Counted from the first letter of the stretch, positions 25,770 through 38,900 are shown. The stretch: DNA of 64,000 nt from Serinus canaria (GCF_022539315.1 NC_066321.1:4217324-4281323), one strand, 5' to 3'. Numbers and translations are program-made. The notes: generated by a model from the letters alone, not told the origin.

Positions 25770-26166
25770 TGTGGTATTTTCTGGGTACCCCATGGCAGGA
25801 AGGAAATGATGAATTTGACTCCATGGTCTTAGAAGGCTAATTTATTATTTTATGCTACTATATTATATTAAAGAATACTATACTAAAACTATGCTAAAGA
25901 ATAGAGAAAGGATGCAGACAGAAAGCCAGAAGATACTAATTAAAAACTTGTGACTGGCCCCTCAGAATCTGACACAGCCTGACTGTGACTGGTCATTAAG
26001 TCAAAACAATTCACACGTTGGTGAACAATGTCCAAACCACATTCCAAAGTAGGAAAACAGGAGAAGAAAATGAGAAAATATTGTTTTCCTTTTGCTCTAA
26101 GGCTTCTCAACTTCCCAGGAGAAGAATCCTGGGCAAGGGGATTTTTCAGAAAATATGACAGTGACA
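25770..26166 (-). mobile_element. Solo LTR, ERVK-like endogenous retrovirus, antisense
   Basis: A 397-bp unit with TG...CA termini (plus strand TGTGGT at 25770, GTGACA ending at 26166) flanked by a perfect CTTTCC duplication. The wording matches a passerine LTR type I recall, read in reverse: TTGACTCCATGGTCTTAGAA, GGCTAATTTATTATTTTATG, ACTAAAACTATGCTAAAGAA, CTGACTGTGACTGGTCATTA, GGCTTCTCAACTTCCCAGGA and GGATTTTTCAGAAAATATGA. On the minus strand an AATAAA polyadenylation signal lies at 25841-25846, toward the LTR 3' end as expected. No internal gag, pol or env sequence is present, so the provirus collapsed by LTR-LTR recombination. It is non-coding. Confidence 0.93.
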
Positions 26167-26172
26167 CTTTCC
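26167..26172. repeat. Target-site duplication, right (CTTTCC)
   Basis: Exact copy of 25764-25769, immediately after the LTR terminus. Confidence 0.9.
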
Positions 26173-26924
26173 ACCCTAGCCCTGAGATGTGCACCCACCT
26201 CTCCTGTCCCACCTCACACCTCTACAGGGGTCAGCCAAGCACCACTTGTAAGAGGATGATGCAGGACCCTGTGATCATTCTGCTGAGGATGTGCTGAGGT
26301 GCTGTAAATCCCACCAGCACGGCCTTGTGGCACCCAGCAAACAGCAATTTTACAAGTTCCTCTCCCTCCAAATGACCATTTCACACAGCTCAACTGTGCA
26401 GTTCAAAACCCATCTGAACAGAGATGTACCTCACACTCATCTTCCCAAAGAAATCCTTGCATATGCTCTAGACAAACATTAGCAATTCCTCAGAGTGAAA
26501 GAGATTAGTAAAAACTGTACTTGAGCAGAGCATAAGTCTAAATAGTGAGTGGTGAGGGATAATACCTGCCTGGGGAGCCATCAGGACAAAGTGTGCTTGC
26601 AGAGAATGATGGCTTTCAGCAGTGTCAGAAAGAAGGCAGCAAGAGGAAACCTCTGCATCAGGGGGATGGGAGAGAGATGAAAGCCAGGGAAGTCCAGTGC
26701 CATGAGAAGGGCAAAGGCAAATGGATATTAACCCTTTGGAAACCTGGTTCTGCTGGCATCCTGCTTTTTGAGGGCTAAGTTTCTTTTGCAACATGCACTG
26801 ACCATGCTTTTCTGCCAGCCTGGTTCTTTCCTGACATAGGAACAGCCAGAGAGGCACAGAGCAGCAGTGCCAGATCCTATATCCCAACTCCAACAGCAGG
26901 GAAAAGCCAAAGCCTCTGCCCACA

Positions 26925-26970
26925 CCATCCCATCCCATCCCATCTCATCCCATCCCATCCCAACCCATCC
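26925..26970. repeat. (CCATC)n microsatellite
   Basis: About nine pentamer units of CCATC with two variant units (CTCATC-type and CAACC-type). On the minus strand it translates as a repeated G-W-D-G/E-M pattern, which explains the long minus-strand frame here. Confidence 0.92.
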
Positions 26971-27236
26971 CCCCAGCACCCACCATATGTTCTTTCCAAG
27001 TACTAAGACACCCACAGGGGATTAATCTTCAATCAATGTGTCCAGCTTCTATTTGAACTTAAAGTCTCTTTTCTGTGCCTTTTTATATTTTCCTGCCTGC
27101 TGAAGACACCTAAGCTGAGCATGTACAGCATATGGAAGTACTAGTGACTGTGAAAAAGCAATGGAGAGAGCACAAATTTCCCCCACATCCTGTAAAGGAG
27201 TTTTAAAGCTTATCCCACACTTCATAGCTTGTTTGT

Positions 27237-27427
27237 TTTGAATCTGCCACCTCCTACTCATCCCCCTATCTCTCATCACTTAAAATATTTTTTTTATTTT
27301 GCCCTTTTCCCCCTCCCTTTTTATTTGCTTACATTTTCTCTTTTTCACTCTACCCCTAACCATTTCCTTGTTCTTCCCCTCTACATTTATTTTTCTCTCC
27401 AGTTTCTACAGCTCTTTCTCGTTTCAG
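27237..27427. repeat. Polypyrimidine-rich low-complexity tract
   Basis: Around 190 bp dominated by C and T on the plus strand, with CCCTTTTTCC-, TTTTCTCTTTTTC- and TCTCTCC-like words. It ends in TTTCTCGTTTCAG, which looks like a splice acceptor, but nothing downstream supports an exon. Confidence 0.7.
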
Positions 27428-29586
27428 GCACATATTATTGGCATAGAAATATTGTCTGCAAAATTAAGGAGGAATTGGAAAGTCACATCCCCTAAGAGGC
27501 AGGATTTCTTACAGGTCCTATTCTAGTCAGACAAATCTTCGGGCACTATTCACGATTCAGAATTGTATTGAGTAAACTCCTAAACGCTTTTTTCAGTGAA
27601 GTAGATGGTTTGCCACATCCTTCCTTTGCTGCATTTTTCCTTGCTCTTTGACTGCTAAAGATTTTTCACACAACAGAAAGACTTAAATGGAATTTGACCT
27701 AAGCCAAGCACTTACACAGAAGTCAAATTTCCTGAGAACAAAGTGGTGGAGGCAGAACAAAGGACCTGATGATTGATTTAATGAACACACCTGGCAGTGA
27801 GATGTTACCCCACCACTGTCAGTTCAGCTAAACTTGGTTTTCTGAACACCCTCCATTAAGGATGGTCTGGAGTCAAAATCATGGCAGTTGCTGGATAGTG
27901 GGGGATCAGACCTTGGCATTAAGGACTCATAAATATCCTTTCTTTGCTGTTGTTTCAAGCTCAGTAGGCACCTCCATGACTTCCTGATAAAAAGATTCAG
28001 ACCCTGCAGAAGAGAGGTCAGCTCATGGTGGCCAGCCTCCCACTCAAAAGTGCCACCAGAGCACAGGAAAGGCTTCTCTTCAAGTTAAAAGTTTCCTTTT
28101 AGCCAATGCTTCATCCACCCTCAGGTCACCAAATGATTTATGATTTCACATCCAAACCAGTCTCTGATGCTAATTTGACAAGCCAACTGGTGAATCCTAA
28201 AACACTTTCCTGTTAAAGACGAGACAGAGTTGAAACTGTGCATTAGGGCGTCAGTCACAGAAACCATCTGTTCTAACAGGGCTTTTTGTTCTTCCCAAAT
28301 TCAAGCTTTCTGAATGAGATGCTGACTGTTTTATAAAATACTGACAAGAGTCGGTATACAAGAAATTACCTATTCAGCATCTCTAAGAGATGGTAATTGA
28401 CAGTAGTCAGTTAAGAAGTAAAGATGTTTTGAATGATTAGCATTAGGGAGGATGAGTTGTAGAGTCTCGTCGTTAACTCTGTATTAAATTAACCTTCCCA
28501 GCACTTACAGTTTCAGAATTGCTTTGCAAAACACTACAAATGAGCCTTAAGTGCAAGGCATTGCTTCCCATGGCTAGTCACAACAGTCATAAAATAAATC
28601 TGGGGTCTGGATAAGCTTTGCTGCCTTTCTTCAAGACAATATCCTGGAGTAATTTTATTTTTGGCCATGAATGACTCACTATCACCTCCATCTTTTCATT
28701 TATCGCTCTAATATTTCAAAACTAAGGAAGAGTGACTCAGAGAAAGCCTTTTCCCCCACGACAGCAGTCAATGAGAGGAGATTGCCCACCTCCAACCTCA
28801 TAGATTTGCAGGATCCAAGTGGATCAAGCCCCAGACAAGTGAGTCAGACCCCAGGGTTGACCCTTCTGGAACAGGAAGTCTGACCCAAGACCTGATGTGG
28901 CCCCTTTCCTGCCTAAATTGCCTCAGATCCCAGCACAGGCAACTTGCACCAGTATCTCTGATTGACAATTCATAGAAATCAGGCTGTTCCTGCCTTGCCT
29001 TGAATGCAGCAATGCTCCCTAACCCTCCCAAAGTTTAAGGCTGTCATTTTATTATTTCCCACCAAACTTCAACTCTGATGTCTGCTTTGCCCCCTTTAGC
29101 AGAGCTGACACTGCATTACCACACCAGGGGTTTCTGGTGTGGTGAAAACTTTTAATTTCCTAGAATTTCAGACTCTCTAAAGATAGTTTGTATTGATAGC
29201 AGAGAAATACCAATATTTTGATCACAGTTATTTTGAAATTTCATGACCCTCAGAAGCTACATGGCATTGCCATACCAAAACTCTCACAGCAAACTTCTTT
29301 TTGGACACCTGAAGGTTGAGGAGACACTTTTCCATTCTGAGGACACAATTTATATAGATAAAACAGATAATACCAAGAATTCAAGCAGAAGGAACGATTT
29401 CATATCAGACTCCTCTTAACATACAATGAGATTTGTCTTTACTGTGAAAGTAGTAGCTACCAACTTTCTTTACAATGTATTTCCCATACCAGAAAATGAA
29501 TTCTCCTCCCTCTCTTCTTTCCATTCATAGAAATGGCATGAAGTTCTATTTTTTCCCTTGGTGAAGCACCTGAGGCTACTTTCATC

Positions 29587-30073
29587 AAATCACAGAATGG
29601 GTTGGGTTGGAAAGAACCATAAAGATGATCTTGTGGTCACTTTCCACTCTCCCAGGTTGCTCCAAGCCCTGTCCAACCTGACCTCAGACACTGCCAGGGG
29701 GCAGCCACAGCTTCTCTGGGAAAGCTGTGCCAGGGCTTCCCCCCTCACAACGAATAATTCCTTCCCAACATCCCAGCTAGCCCAGCCCTCTGTCAGTGTG
29801 AATCCACTGCCCCTTGCCCTGTCACTCCATGTCCATCTCCAAAGTTCCTCTCCAGCTCTCTTGGAGCCCCCTTAGGTATTTGAAGAGGCTCTGAGGTCTC
29901 CCCAGAGCCTTCTCCAGGCTGAACATCCCCACCCCTCCCAGCCTGGCTACAGACCAGAAGGGTCTCAGGCCTCTGGCTACCTTTGTGGCCTCCTCTGGAC
30001 CTCCTCCAGCAGCTCCAGTCCTTCTTGTGCTGGGGACCCCCAGCTGGAGGCAGTGCCCTGAGTGGGGGTCTGA
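29587..30073 (-). mobile_element. CR1 LINE fragment, antisense, longest copy
   Basis: About 487 bp covering the CR1 3' non-coding region and part of the region upstream. Landmarks in order: AATCACAGAATGGGTTGGG, TTGGAAAGAACCATAAAGAT, CCAGGTTGCTCCAAGCCCTG, CCAACCTGACCTCAGACACT, GGGGCAGCCACAGCTTCTCT, TGCCCTGTCACTCCATGTCC, AGGTCTCCCCAGAGCCTTCT, CCAGGCTGAACATCCCCACC, TCTGGACCTCCTCCAGCAGC, TCCTTCTTGTGCTGGGGACC and GAGTGGGGGTCTGAC. A long minus-strand frame across part of it (29793-30281) starts outside the element and is not the CR1 reverse transcriptase. The 5' truncation is near 30073. Confidence 0.93.
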
Positions 30074-32778
30074 CTTTTGAAAAGAATCTATCCATTAACA
30101 TCTTCCCTGTATGCTTTTTTTCTTTTGTTGAAATACAAAAGAAAAAAAATGGATGAGTGAACCACAAATATATTTTTCTGTATTGAAAAAGAATGACATT
30201 CCAAATATCTGTAATATTGCAGCAGAGTGTTCCTTTATCAGCAGGCTGTGAAGCTGAGGCTGCTCTAGGTGTTCTCTGCAAGGCTGCTCAACAGACTGCA
30301 GGGCTAGAACAGACCTTCACTCTGTGAAATCCTGCTGACAGCTCCGAGCTGAATGCTGCAGTTCCTTGTCCCCTTAAGATAACACAATTGCTTGGATGCA
30401 CAGCATCTTATACAGTTTATGAGGCAGTGATCAATCTCTGATTGACAATTCTAATTAGCAGCTCTCGTATGTGCAACATTATGGCATTTTATAGCAACTT
30501 TCTCCTGGATATTAAACCTCCACAACCACCTTACATGAAATAAAGTACTTTAGAGATCATTTGATACCCAATGCTATCAATTCTGTTTGTTTATACTGAA
30601 AGGCTTTGTTGGTATTATAATATGCTGGTTTTGATATAAAAATTCATATCTTTAATACCCAGCATATCTTCTAAGGCCTCAGCTTTTCTTCTCCGAAGAG
30701 CTCTTGGCATTCGAGGCTGATGCAGGAGGAGAACTACTGTGTCCTATTATTGCTATTTTCAGAACTCTGTGTATTCCAGGTTTTGTTCATTTAGAGATGA
30801 AGATTATTTTCCTCCCTCCAACAGCAGTGATTCATAATGGAATACAGAAATCATAAGAAAAAATGACATCTGTTAAAAAATGAGGTTCTCTGTTACAGTC
30901 ACAATGACATATCACATTTTGCTTGGTTGAAAACAGCTATAAAACAGTGTTCATTTGAGATGTTTTATGAAACATCTAAACAGATTTGTCATGGAATTAC
31001 AACTTTTCCCTGCCAGCCCACCCCAAACTAGGCAATAGTTACACAGCAGGGTCATTCCTGAGCATCCCCATTGGAATCTGTAACTAGCAGACCAAAGTCC
31101 ATCAGAAATACAAGAAATAAGCTTGGGTTTGAGTCACTGAATTCCTTACCTGTACTAAATATGAGTTTGTTCCAGGGTATTTTTTTCCCTTCCTGATATT
31201 TCTTTTGGAAAACTAGGCTTTCCATCATACAGAAGGTGATAAATTACTGAGAAGAACACAGTATCTTTTCTTGTCATGTGTGTGGCTTGTACCAGAGATC
31301 TGTTTTCCCTGGTGTTCTCAGAGGGAGAGACAGTATATAAAATAAAGTTTTCCTCCTCCCTCCTCAGAAATCCCTAAACAGTAATTTGAGCTTAAATGTT
31401 ATCTTAAGCCTACTTTAAATTAACCACCCTACACTTCCAAAACTAAATTTAAAGATGAGGAATCAGCAAAAACTCTGTAACAACACCAAAAGGAAAAAAA
31501 AAAGAAAAAGATTATAAAGTACAGATAAGGAGGTTGATGATATATACACTTGAAATACCAGATATCAGCAGACAGAATGCAAAGCACAGCAGGGCAGTTA
31601 CAACTCAGTGTGATTCATCTTTTAAATGATAAGACTTCTCTAATTTTATGAAGTATTTGTCATATCAAATGCTTCCTAGTCCCATGAAAAATTTCTTTCC
31701 TTTCCATCCCTTAGGATTTTGATGTACAGTACAGTGCTGCCTTAACATCAGGATTAATGTTGGAATTATAAATAAACCACTCAATATTTAGGGCTATTGA
31801 TGGTGGTGACACCCTGAAAGTTGAATTTCCACACTGAACAGTAACTTTACAGTACTGCACAAACCAGGAGCTGTACAGGGATGATCTCCTCTATTTTATT
31901 CAGAGGGGAAAGGGCCTGGTGATCCATTGATTTCAAACTTATTTTGCAAGCTTTCATTTAAATATCATAAATCCTCCCAGTAAATTGAGAAAATACATTT
32001 TTCCCTTTGGAAATTAATCGGGAGGCAATTTATATGCATATATCTACTACATAGGCACACAGACATATAAAAATGTGATTTGAGGGAAGAGATTGTATTG
32101 CATTAATAAAAGCAAAGATAAAAATTCAAATAGGAGTTTCAGCATAACCAGTCCCTTCAACTCACATGGACTGTGCAGGAGTTCAGCCACCCAAGCTGCC
32201 CTTTGGCTTTTCCTGCAGGTCACCCTCCTGCACTGGGGCAGCTCCTGCTCCCTGGCTCAGGGATTTCTCTTTCAGCTGCCAGCCCCAGTTGCTGTTTGCA
32301 CAGCCAGGTGCTCTGCTCATCCTCTGCTAACGAGGCATTTCTTCTGCTCCACTGAAAAACTTTCTCTTTTGCTATTTTGGCAGTCTTCACTCCCTCCTAC
32401 CTACGCCTTCTCACCCTCATCACCCTCCTCTCCTGCCAAAACACACCTTTCCTGAGCCATTTTTCTCCATTTCATTTCCATACCTCTCATCTAAAGCGAT
32501 TCCTGTGTGAATCATCCAAATACGCCTGGGCCCCAAACATCAGGGAGAGCCTCTGGAACATGCAGAGTTCTCATGTTTTACCTTTAAACTGAGTTTTGCC
32601 ATGACAAAAAACAATTTATGCTGAATGTTTTCACTCAACCTGTTCAAGAATGTGGGACCTTGCTCAAATTTAAATAGGACTCTCCCTGCTACCCACCAAA
32701 ACCCCACAAAACGACCCAAATTTTCTTCCTGTGTTAAACAGCAATAATCAGAAGTGGCAAAGAATGCATTTAATACCC
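30074..32778. other. Gene-free interval; candidate regulatory stretch at 30.4 kb
   Basis: No exon was recognised. Around 30360-30680 the DNA is repeat-free and carries TGATTGACA (30439-30447, a PBX/TALE-type site) 3 bp from the homeodomain dyad CTAATTAG (30451-30458). The 120-codon frame at 32093-32455 runs through C/T-rich sequence and is not recognisable. Confidence 0.42.
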
Positions 32779-32912
32779 AACACGCCTGTACTTGAGGGAG
32801 GCATCAGCCTCGCCCACCCTGAAGTCATTGTTAAATTTGGCATCACTAACACGGCCTCAGACGAGGATAAATCTTCCTTCTCATCCGCATTCAGGCGCGG
32901 TTGAGAGCAGCG
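32779..32912. other. Small CpG cluster
   Basis: Eight CpG dinucleotides in about 134 bp, including GGCGCGG and AGCGCTG, against a background with CpGs rare over many kilobases. It is too small to call a CpG island. It could be a weak promoter, an enhancer or a recently inserted GC-rich fragment. Confidence 0.55.
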
Positions 32913-35900
32913 CTGCCTGCTCCACACATCTGCTTTTCTCTGCTGAGTTTGGGTAGAGAGAGGTATAAAATATGCAACACAGAGCCCCAGTGCAAACTGG
33001 AGGATGTGTGGTTACTCCTGCTTTGATGGAGGGAAAGTATTTTTCTCTCATCTATTCTCCTTGGACCACAAGGAAAAGGGAAGGCCATGGTATGCCTTTG
33101 GAAAGGAGAGTGCTGGTAGTCCAAGCTGCTGAGTCCAGAAATAAAAAATGCCATTAAAAATAGTTCTAGTAGCTGATTAAAATTGTGTGATATTGCCTAT
33201 GGAGAAAAAAATGCTTAAGGTGTTCAACCTATGGAGTTAAGATCATGTTTTACAGTATAACACAGCTCAAATCTCGCTCAGCAACCAAATTCACTAAATA
33301 ACTCCTGGAAAGCCTTGAGTGTATTTTAAATAACATCCATAGGTATTTATCCAGTATCTTTAGAACTATAGTCAAAAAGATATGTGAGTAATGTAGCATG
33401 TAAACAGCACTCACACTGAGGAATTTATTTTATTCTACGTTTTTTAACACATAAAACAGATCAACTTTTTTGTATATCCAAGTATTTCTCAACTTCTGTT
33501 GTTAATTTTTTTTTTTTATATCCAGTTCATGCGACAATCCAAAATTAAGGCATTTACATATAAAGGGCAGTAAAATATAAAACATTAATTTTGCATTTTA
33601 ACATTAATTTTATCTCAGATACTTTACGCCACTTCATAAAATTTATAGCTATTAAATTTTAAGGCTTCACTTATATTGAATTTTAGCGCTTGTCTTATTT
33701 AGGATAGACCTTCAGTACAGGAGATGTAATTTCAGATGACCTGTAAAACGTATAGACAAAGCATCTTCTGATGTGTGTCCTATACCCGGTCAATTTTACT
33801 GACATGCCCTCAAAAATTAGCTTGCCCTTGACAAGGAAATTATTTCAAAATGCTCTTTATTTTTCTTTATCGCTGTATACAAGGGAAACAGGTTAACAGA
33901 AAATTCAATTGCCCAAGATTATCTAGGAACTCAGAGGTAAAGATGCAGATTGAATATGCATCTTCCAGCTCTTCAAACATCCAATACATTCCCAAGAGAT
34001 CTAGTCCTATATCATATCAGTTTAAAAAAAAAACAAAACAGAAGATAAATGGCAGGCATGTCAGACAGCAGCCGTGCCTGCTGTTTTCCCTAGTTAGAAA
34101 TGCAAACAAGAATTGACCTGTGCCACTTCTGATCTCAAACCAGTTATCAGAGTGCATCTCCTTCAGCAGCCAGGCCAAGGGAACTCGAGTCAATGACCGT
34201 GGATAAAAGCTTTTCCGATAAACCCTCAATCCATTAAATCAAATGGTGACTTTAAATTGATGAAGATTATAATAAATTATTTCTTAATCCTGATGTATCA
34301 ATCTATCATAGGGGGTGGCACAGCACAACGAGCAGCAGCACTAAAAGCTTTATGAAAGTCATCTCCTCTTCTCTCAGAGCTCAGAGGGTGGGAGAGGAGC
34401 TGCAGCAGGGGACAGAGGAGGGATAGGTCACAATTCATGGGCAAGGGGGAGGAAGGACCTGATGTTGGCATCCCACTGGCAAAGGGACTCTGATAAGGGC
34501 TCCCATCATGGCACAGAGGCTGACAGTGCCATAGAAAGGACCAGCCCATTCCAGTTACTTTGAGGAGACGAAGGAACAGGATACTCTCTCAGTTTGGGGA
34601 ATATTTACAGTTAGTTATCCTATTGTTAGCAATGAGATTGAGAAGCACAGAGATCCTTTAGTCTGCTGCTGGCACACTGAACTCTGCTCACTTCTGTTTA
34701 TCATCCTAATTCAGGGAATGGCAAAAATGAACCCTTTTTGGAGCATGCTCACAGCTATTTCCTAAATAATGAAAATTGAAATAGATTCTTTCAAAGCTCT
34801 TGGAATTCATAAAAAGAGGAAGTGGTAACTCTAAGGAACATTTATTTATTTTTTAACCAAACTATTCTAATCCAAGCAATAGACAATGAAAACATTAAGA
34901 TCCAAGCCTGGCTATTCCATTACTATTTTACATTTCTTCCTGATGTGTTTCTCCTGGATTCAGGCACTTCGCCATCAGCTGGTGAAACGAAGTGTTGATT
35001 TTGATCCACTGTACTGGATCCTCATTATCTGAGGCTGTTTCTCCACTAACACAAAGGAAAGAGGGATACTGACTCTGAGGAAGTGCCTGAAGTGGGACAG
35101 CATAAAGGGCTACACCTATGGCCATCCCCAAGTATTCCAGGCTCTGCAACATTCCCCTTGCTGCCTTTGTTGGGAAATGCCAACCTGTGCTGGCCGGGAT
35201 GGTGGTGTCTCCTTACACCTGTTGACTTTCACTGTCGTGGGAGCTTCCCAATAATTTATATTTCTCCAAACACACTTGGTTTGGCATCAGGATAATGACA
35301 GGGTTACAAACCCACCTTCCTTTCACACAATGTTAAGAGCTTAAAAAGACCAGATGAGTTTTTCTACAATTCCTGGAGAGTTTGGTCCAGTGAATGCTCA
35401 AAGACCTTTATTTTATACCTTTGCTTCACAGGTCAGCTGAGCTCTTTATCTACCCGTCTTGTATGCTCTGAGCTGCAACATTTGAGAGCTCTAAACCCAA
35501 AAATGAACCTAAGAAATGTCTGACTTTGAGTTGCATTTTACTTCAGACATTTTCTATGCACCACTGCACACACACAAAAGGCAAATCTGATGGGAATACT
35601 GCAAGAAAGGGTGTTGTTATCAGGTTTGGAGACCACTATTGAAGACTGAAGACTTCAGATAAAAACTCAAAATTTTGAAGTCTTCCTCGTAGTTAGTAAT
35701 TTATCTCTACACAGCCAGACAAGCAACTCATAACATTTTACATTTCTTCTAGAAATAAATCTTGCAACATCTGTGTGAGAGAGAAACTTAAATACAGTTA
35801 TTTTACAGATGAGAAAACTTAAGCACAGAGAAAAGTGCATGACTAAGAAATTGACATTTACTTTTAATGTCTAAAACGGACTCTCAGGCATCTAAATGAT

Positions 35901-38900
35901 GGCTTAAGTATTCACATTCAGAAATGAGCATTTTGCTCCAATTAAAAAAAAAAAAGAGCTGTCAGATATAAAAATACATAAACCCCTAAAAATAACCTAG
36001 TTAACATCTTAGGCTGATTTAAAGACTTATGACTTCTACCTGGTAACTTTCCAAACAGCAACCCTGGGGGAAAGCAGAGATCTAAATATTAATAACAGGA
36101 TTTTTGCCACTGGACCTACTATTATTATAAAAAGAAGTGATTATTTTTGGCTTAAAATCATGTGGTTGGGATGTTTATTTATCACCTTGGTAAACGGAAA
36201 AAATAAAAAGCCAGAAACTTCAATTCACAAATAGAAGCACAGGAACACAGTTAGCAACTGCTATTGCCAACAGTTGGTCCACCTCATCATGAAAAATATA
36301 GGTCTCATACCTACTAAAAAAATTTTAAAATTTTCTATAGCAGGACATTCTTAAATAATTTTTTTTAGATATGAGGCATCTTTATTTATGTTTTCCCTAA
36401 GCATCCACCCAAAGCATGAATGTAATTTTGATTTTTTTTTGTGTCCTCAAAACTTGGTCATGCCACCTTCACACACCTGCCATTTCTCAAACCTTTCTTC
36501 TCCTTGAGCACAGAAGATGGCCCAGACAATGCAGAAATCATTCAAATCACATCTCCAGCACACACGCTGGATCTGCTATGGCTCGTGCTGCTTCTATCCC
36601 TTGCAATAAATTTTAATCAGATACTTTGTACCCTGTTGTACTCTTGTCTGAAACCATCCAAAGTGCTGTTGTTGCTAAGGAAACCACTTCCCGTTATCCT
36701 CACACTCATCTCCGCTGCCTCCTTCCCTCCCTTCCCCTCTCCCCATGTTTTCCTTGGCTCCAGGGGCACCACTGAGCCATTTACCCCCTCGTACCTCAGG
36801 GTGCAAACTCACTTGAAGCACATAGGAAATCCCTGCAGCCAGAATTGGTGGTATTTAAAGTGTGACCATCCTTGCACAGGCCCACTGTTTAATTAGTCCC
36901 TGCACAGCAGGGAACAAGCCAATCCCAATGGCTGCAACAGTGAAGAGAAGCTCTAACCTGCTGTGAAAAAAGGCAAAATTTCAGCTCTGGGCTCTTCTTG
37001 CAGGAGACGAAAGAAGAAACACATGGAATGGAATATATGGGCTGGATCAGCAAATGTTTGGCTAGTTGTCCTAAGGAATGAAGTTTCAGGCCCCTGCACT
37101 CTCCTCTGCAGAGCCCTCCCACCATAAGGACCCCACTACAGGAAGAGTTGTTTACCTCTTTCAGAGAAATCAAGTCCCCTGAGCCATTTGGCTGCAGAAT
37201 TGATTTCTGACCCTTTGCTTTCTTCCAGGCTCCTGATGTTTAAATCATCAGGAAGGGTGCTCGTGTTTAGAGTTTTATCTTCCCAAAGCTGTGAGCAGCA
37301 CGTGCAGAGCATGGCTCCATCACCACAAGCACAAGGGAAAAATGAGAAAAGGGGAAATCTGGCTTTTGCCATGACCATCCTGCATGCCCAAAAGCAGAAC
37401 TAAGCCAGGCTGTTACCTGAAAGAGGCACAGGGGTGGCACAGCAAGGAAACAAAGTCAACAACCATTAGAATGCTTTCTTCTCCAGGAACGGATAAAGCA
37501 GAATTTGAATGATATTTCAAGTTTTATTTGGTAGGTTTTTTCAGGGAAAAGGAAATTCATTCAAAATACACTATTCCCTAATGGAAAGACCCATTTAACT
37601 ATGCATTGTGGCTGTCAGTAATGGGAATTTTGACACATTTGCCCTTTTTCTGCACTCATTACTCTTCTCCCCACCTTGCTTTTGCTTTTTACCACACTCA
37701 GCTTTGTATAGGGGGGTGTAGAAGAGACAAAAGGCAAAATTCAGAGCTAAAGAGCAAACCACCTCTAATATTATAGAGCTTTCTCTGTGTTTTTGCTTTC
37801 CCCAACTAAGCCTCCCTGCCACTAGCATTGAGTGTGAGGAACCTGCTGGGTCTGTTGCAGTTGTCCTATTGACTTTCTCTGGATGAATAAGTTCCTGTCA
37901 AGAGCAGCACTAAATATCCACTTTAGAAAAGCACTTTTAGCCATAAAGAGCACATTTTCTTTTCCTTTCTAGAGTCAGAGCCAGCGCTACAAAGCACAAT
38001 GAAAATGCAGTCTTTGGAGACAGATATAATTATAAGTAAATACTTCACAGGCATTAATTAGCAACATTTTTTCACCTGTGGTTTGTATAGGGAGTCAAAC
38101 ATCTCCCAGCAGAATTTGCTGCTGCTCCTATACTTGCTACCAACACTTCACAAGTAATAATTACACCAAACCCTTGTACTGCACCAAGCTTCAGATGCTT
38201 GAATTATATGAATCCAAAACCTCAGCTGTGGATTTTTTTAATTTTCTCTTTTTTTTAGTCAAAAGCAGCTAAGGTACAGATCCTGAATCAACTGCATGCA
38301 GCTTCTTAATACTTTCTCATGGTCAGGAGCTGAATCAGGGATAGACCCCTTGCCAAAAAAATTCACAGAATTCCAGAACGCTAATTTGGGATTTCAGCTA
38401 ATTATCTGAAAAAAAAAAAATTCATTGAGAGGAACAAAGTAATGGCTTATCTGCATTCAGCATCAGTGCCATAAGATGAAGGTTAAAGAAAAAAACTGTA
38501 CAGAAACAGGAAAGCAGAAGAGACAAAAATAAAGGCCAGTGTATTGTTCTAGAGCCTTGCAGAACAGCAGAGCAAATGCTCAGTGAGGAACACAAGCCAT
38601 GGGTCTGTGTTTGCCAGTAAAGAGAACAGCCAATTTCTTTGGGCTGTGTCTGTCCAAAGGCTGTGCAATTTTTAATCAAAGGCTATTGCTCTCACGCACT
38701 TAGACAATACATTACTGATATAATATAGCAAAGGGCCTTAAAGAATTCCTGAAATTATTTTTCACACAATAAATTTCAGAATCCTTGACTCACTTGGCAG
38801 AGTTCTTCCCTTTCCTTTAGGCAAAAATCATAAAAGAATTCGTTCCCTTGCTTTGTTGGGGTGATGTTCAGAGTTAAGGTTCCCATGCTGAAAACAGAAT

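Larger units (their letters stand above)
26173..29586. other. Gene-free interval with simple repeats
   Basis: It contains the (CCATC)n tract and a pyrimidine-rich stretch, listed separately. The 156- and 95-codon minus-strand frames (26468-26938, 26728-27015) are partly translations of the pentanucleotide repeat. The part at 28210-28560 is repeat-free, with several isolated CpGs and ATTAG-type words, and is a weak conserved-element candidate. Confidence 0.45.

Noticed and set aside
26468..27015. 156- and 95-codon minus-strand open frames
   Set aside because: Part of the translation is the (CCATC)n repeat read as G-W-D-G-M; the rest has no family resemblance.
29793..30281. 162-codon minus-strand open frame
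   Set aside because: It lies largely over antisense CR1 3' sequence and flanking DNA, shows no protein domain, and does not correspond to CR1 reverse transcriptase.
36441..36896. 151-codon plus-strand open frame
   Set aside because: C/T-rich DNA suppresses stop codons. The product is a Leu/Pro/Ser-rich string without a domain, and the length is near that expected by chance for 64 kb in six frames.
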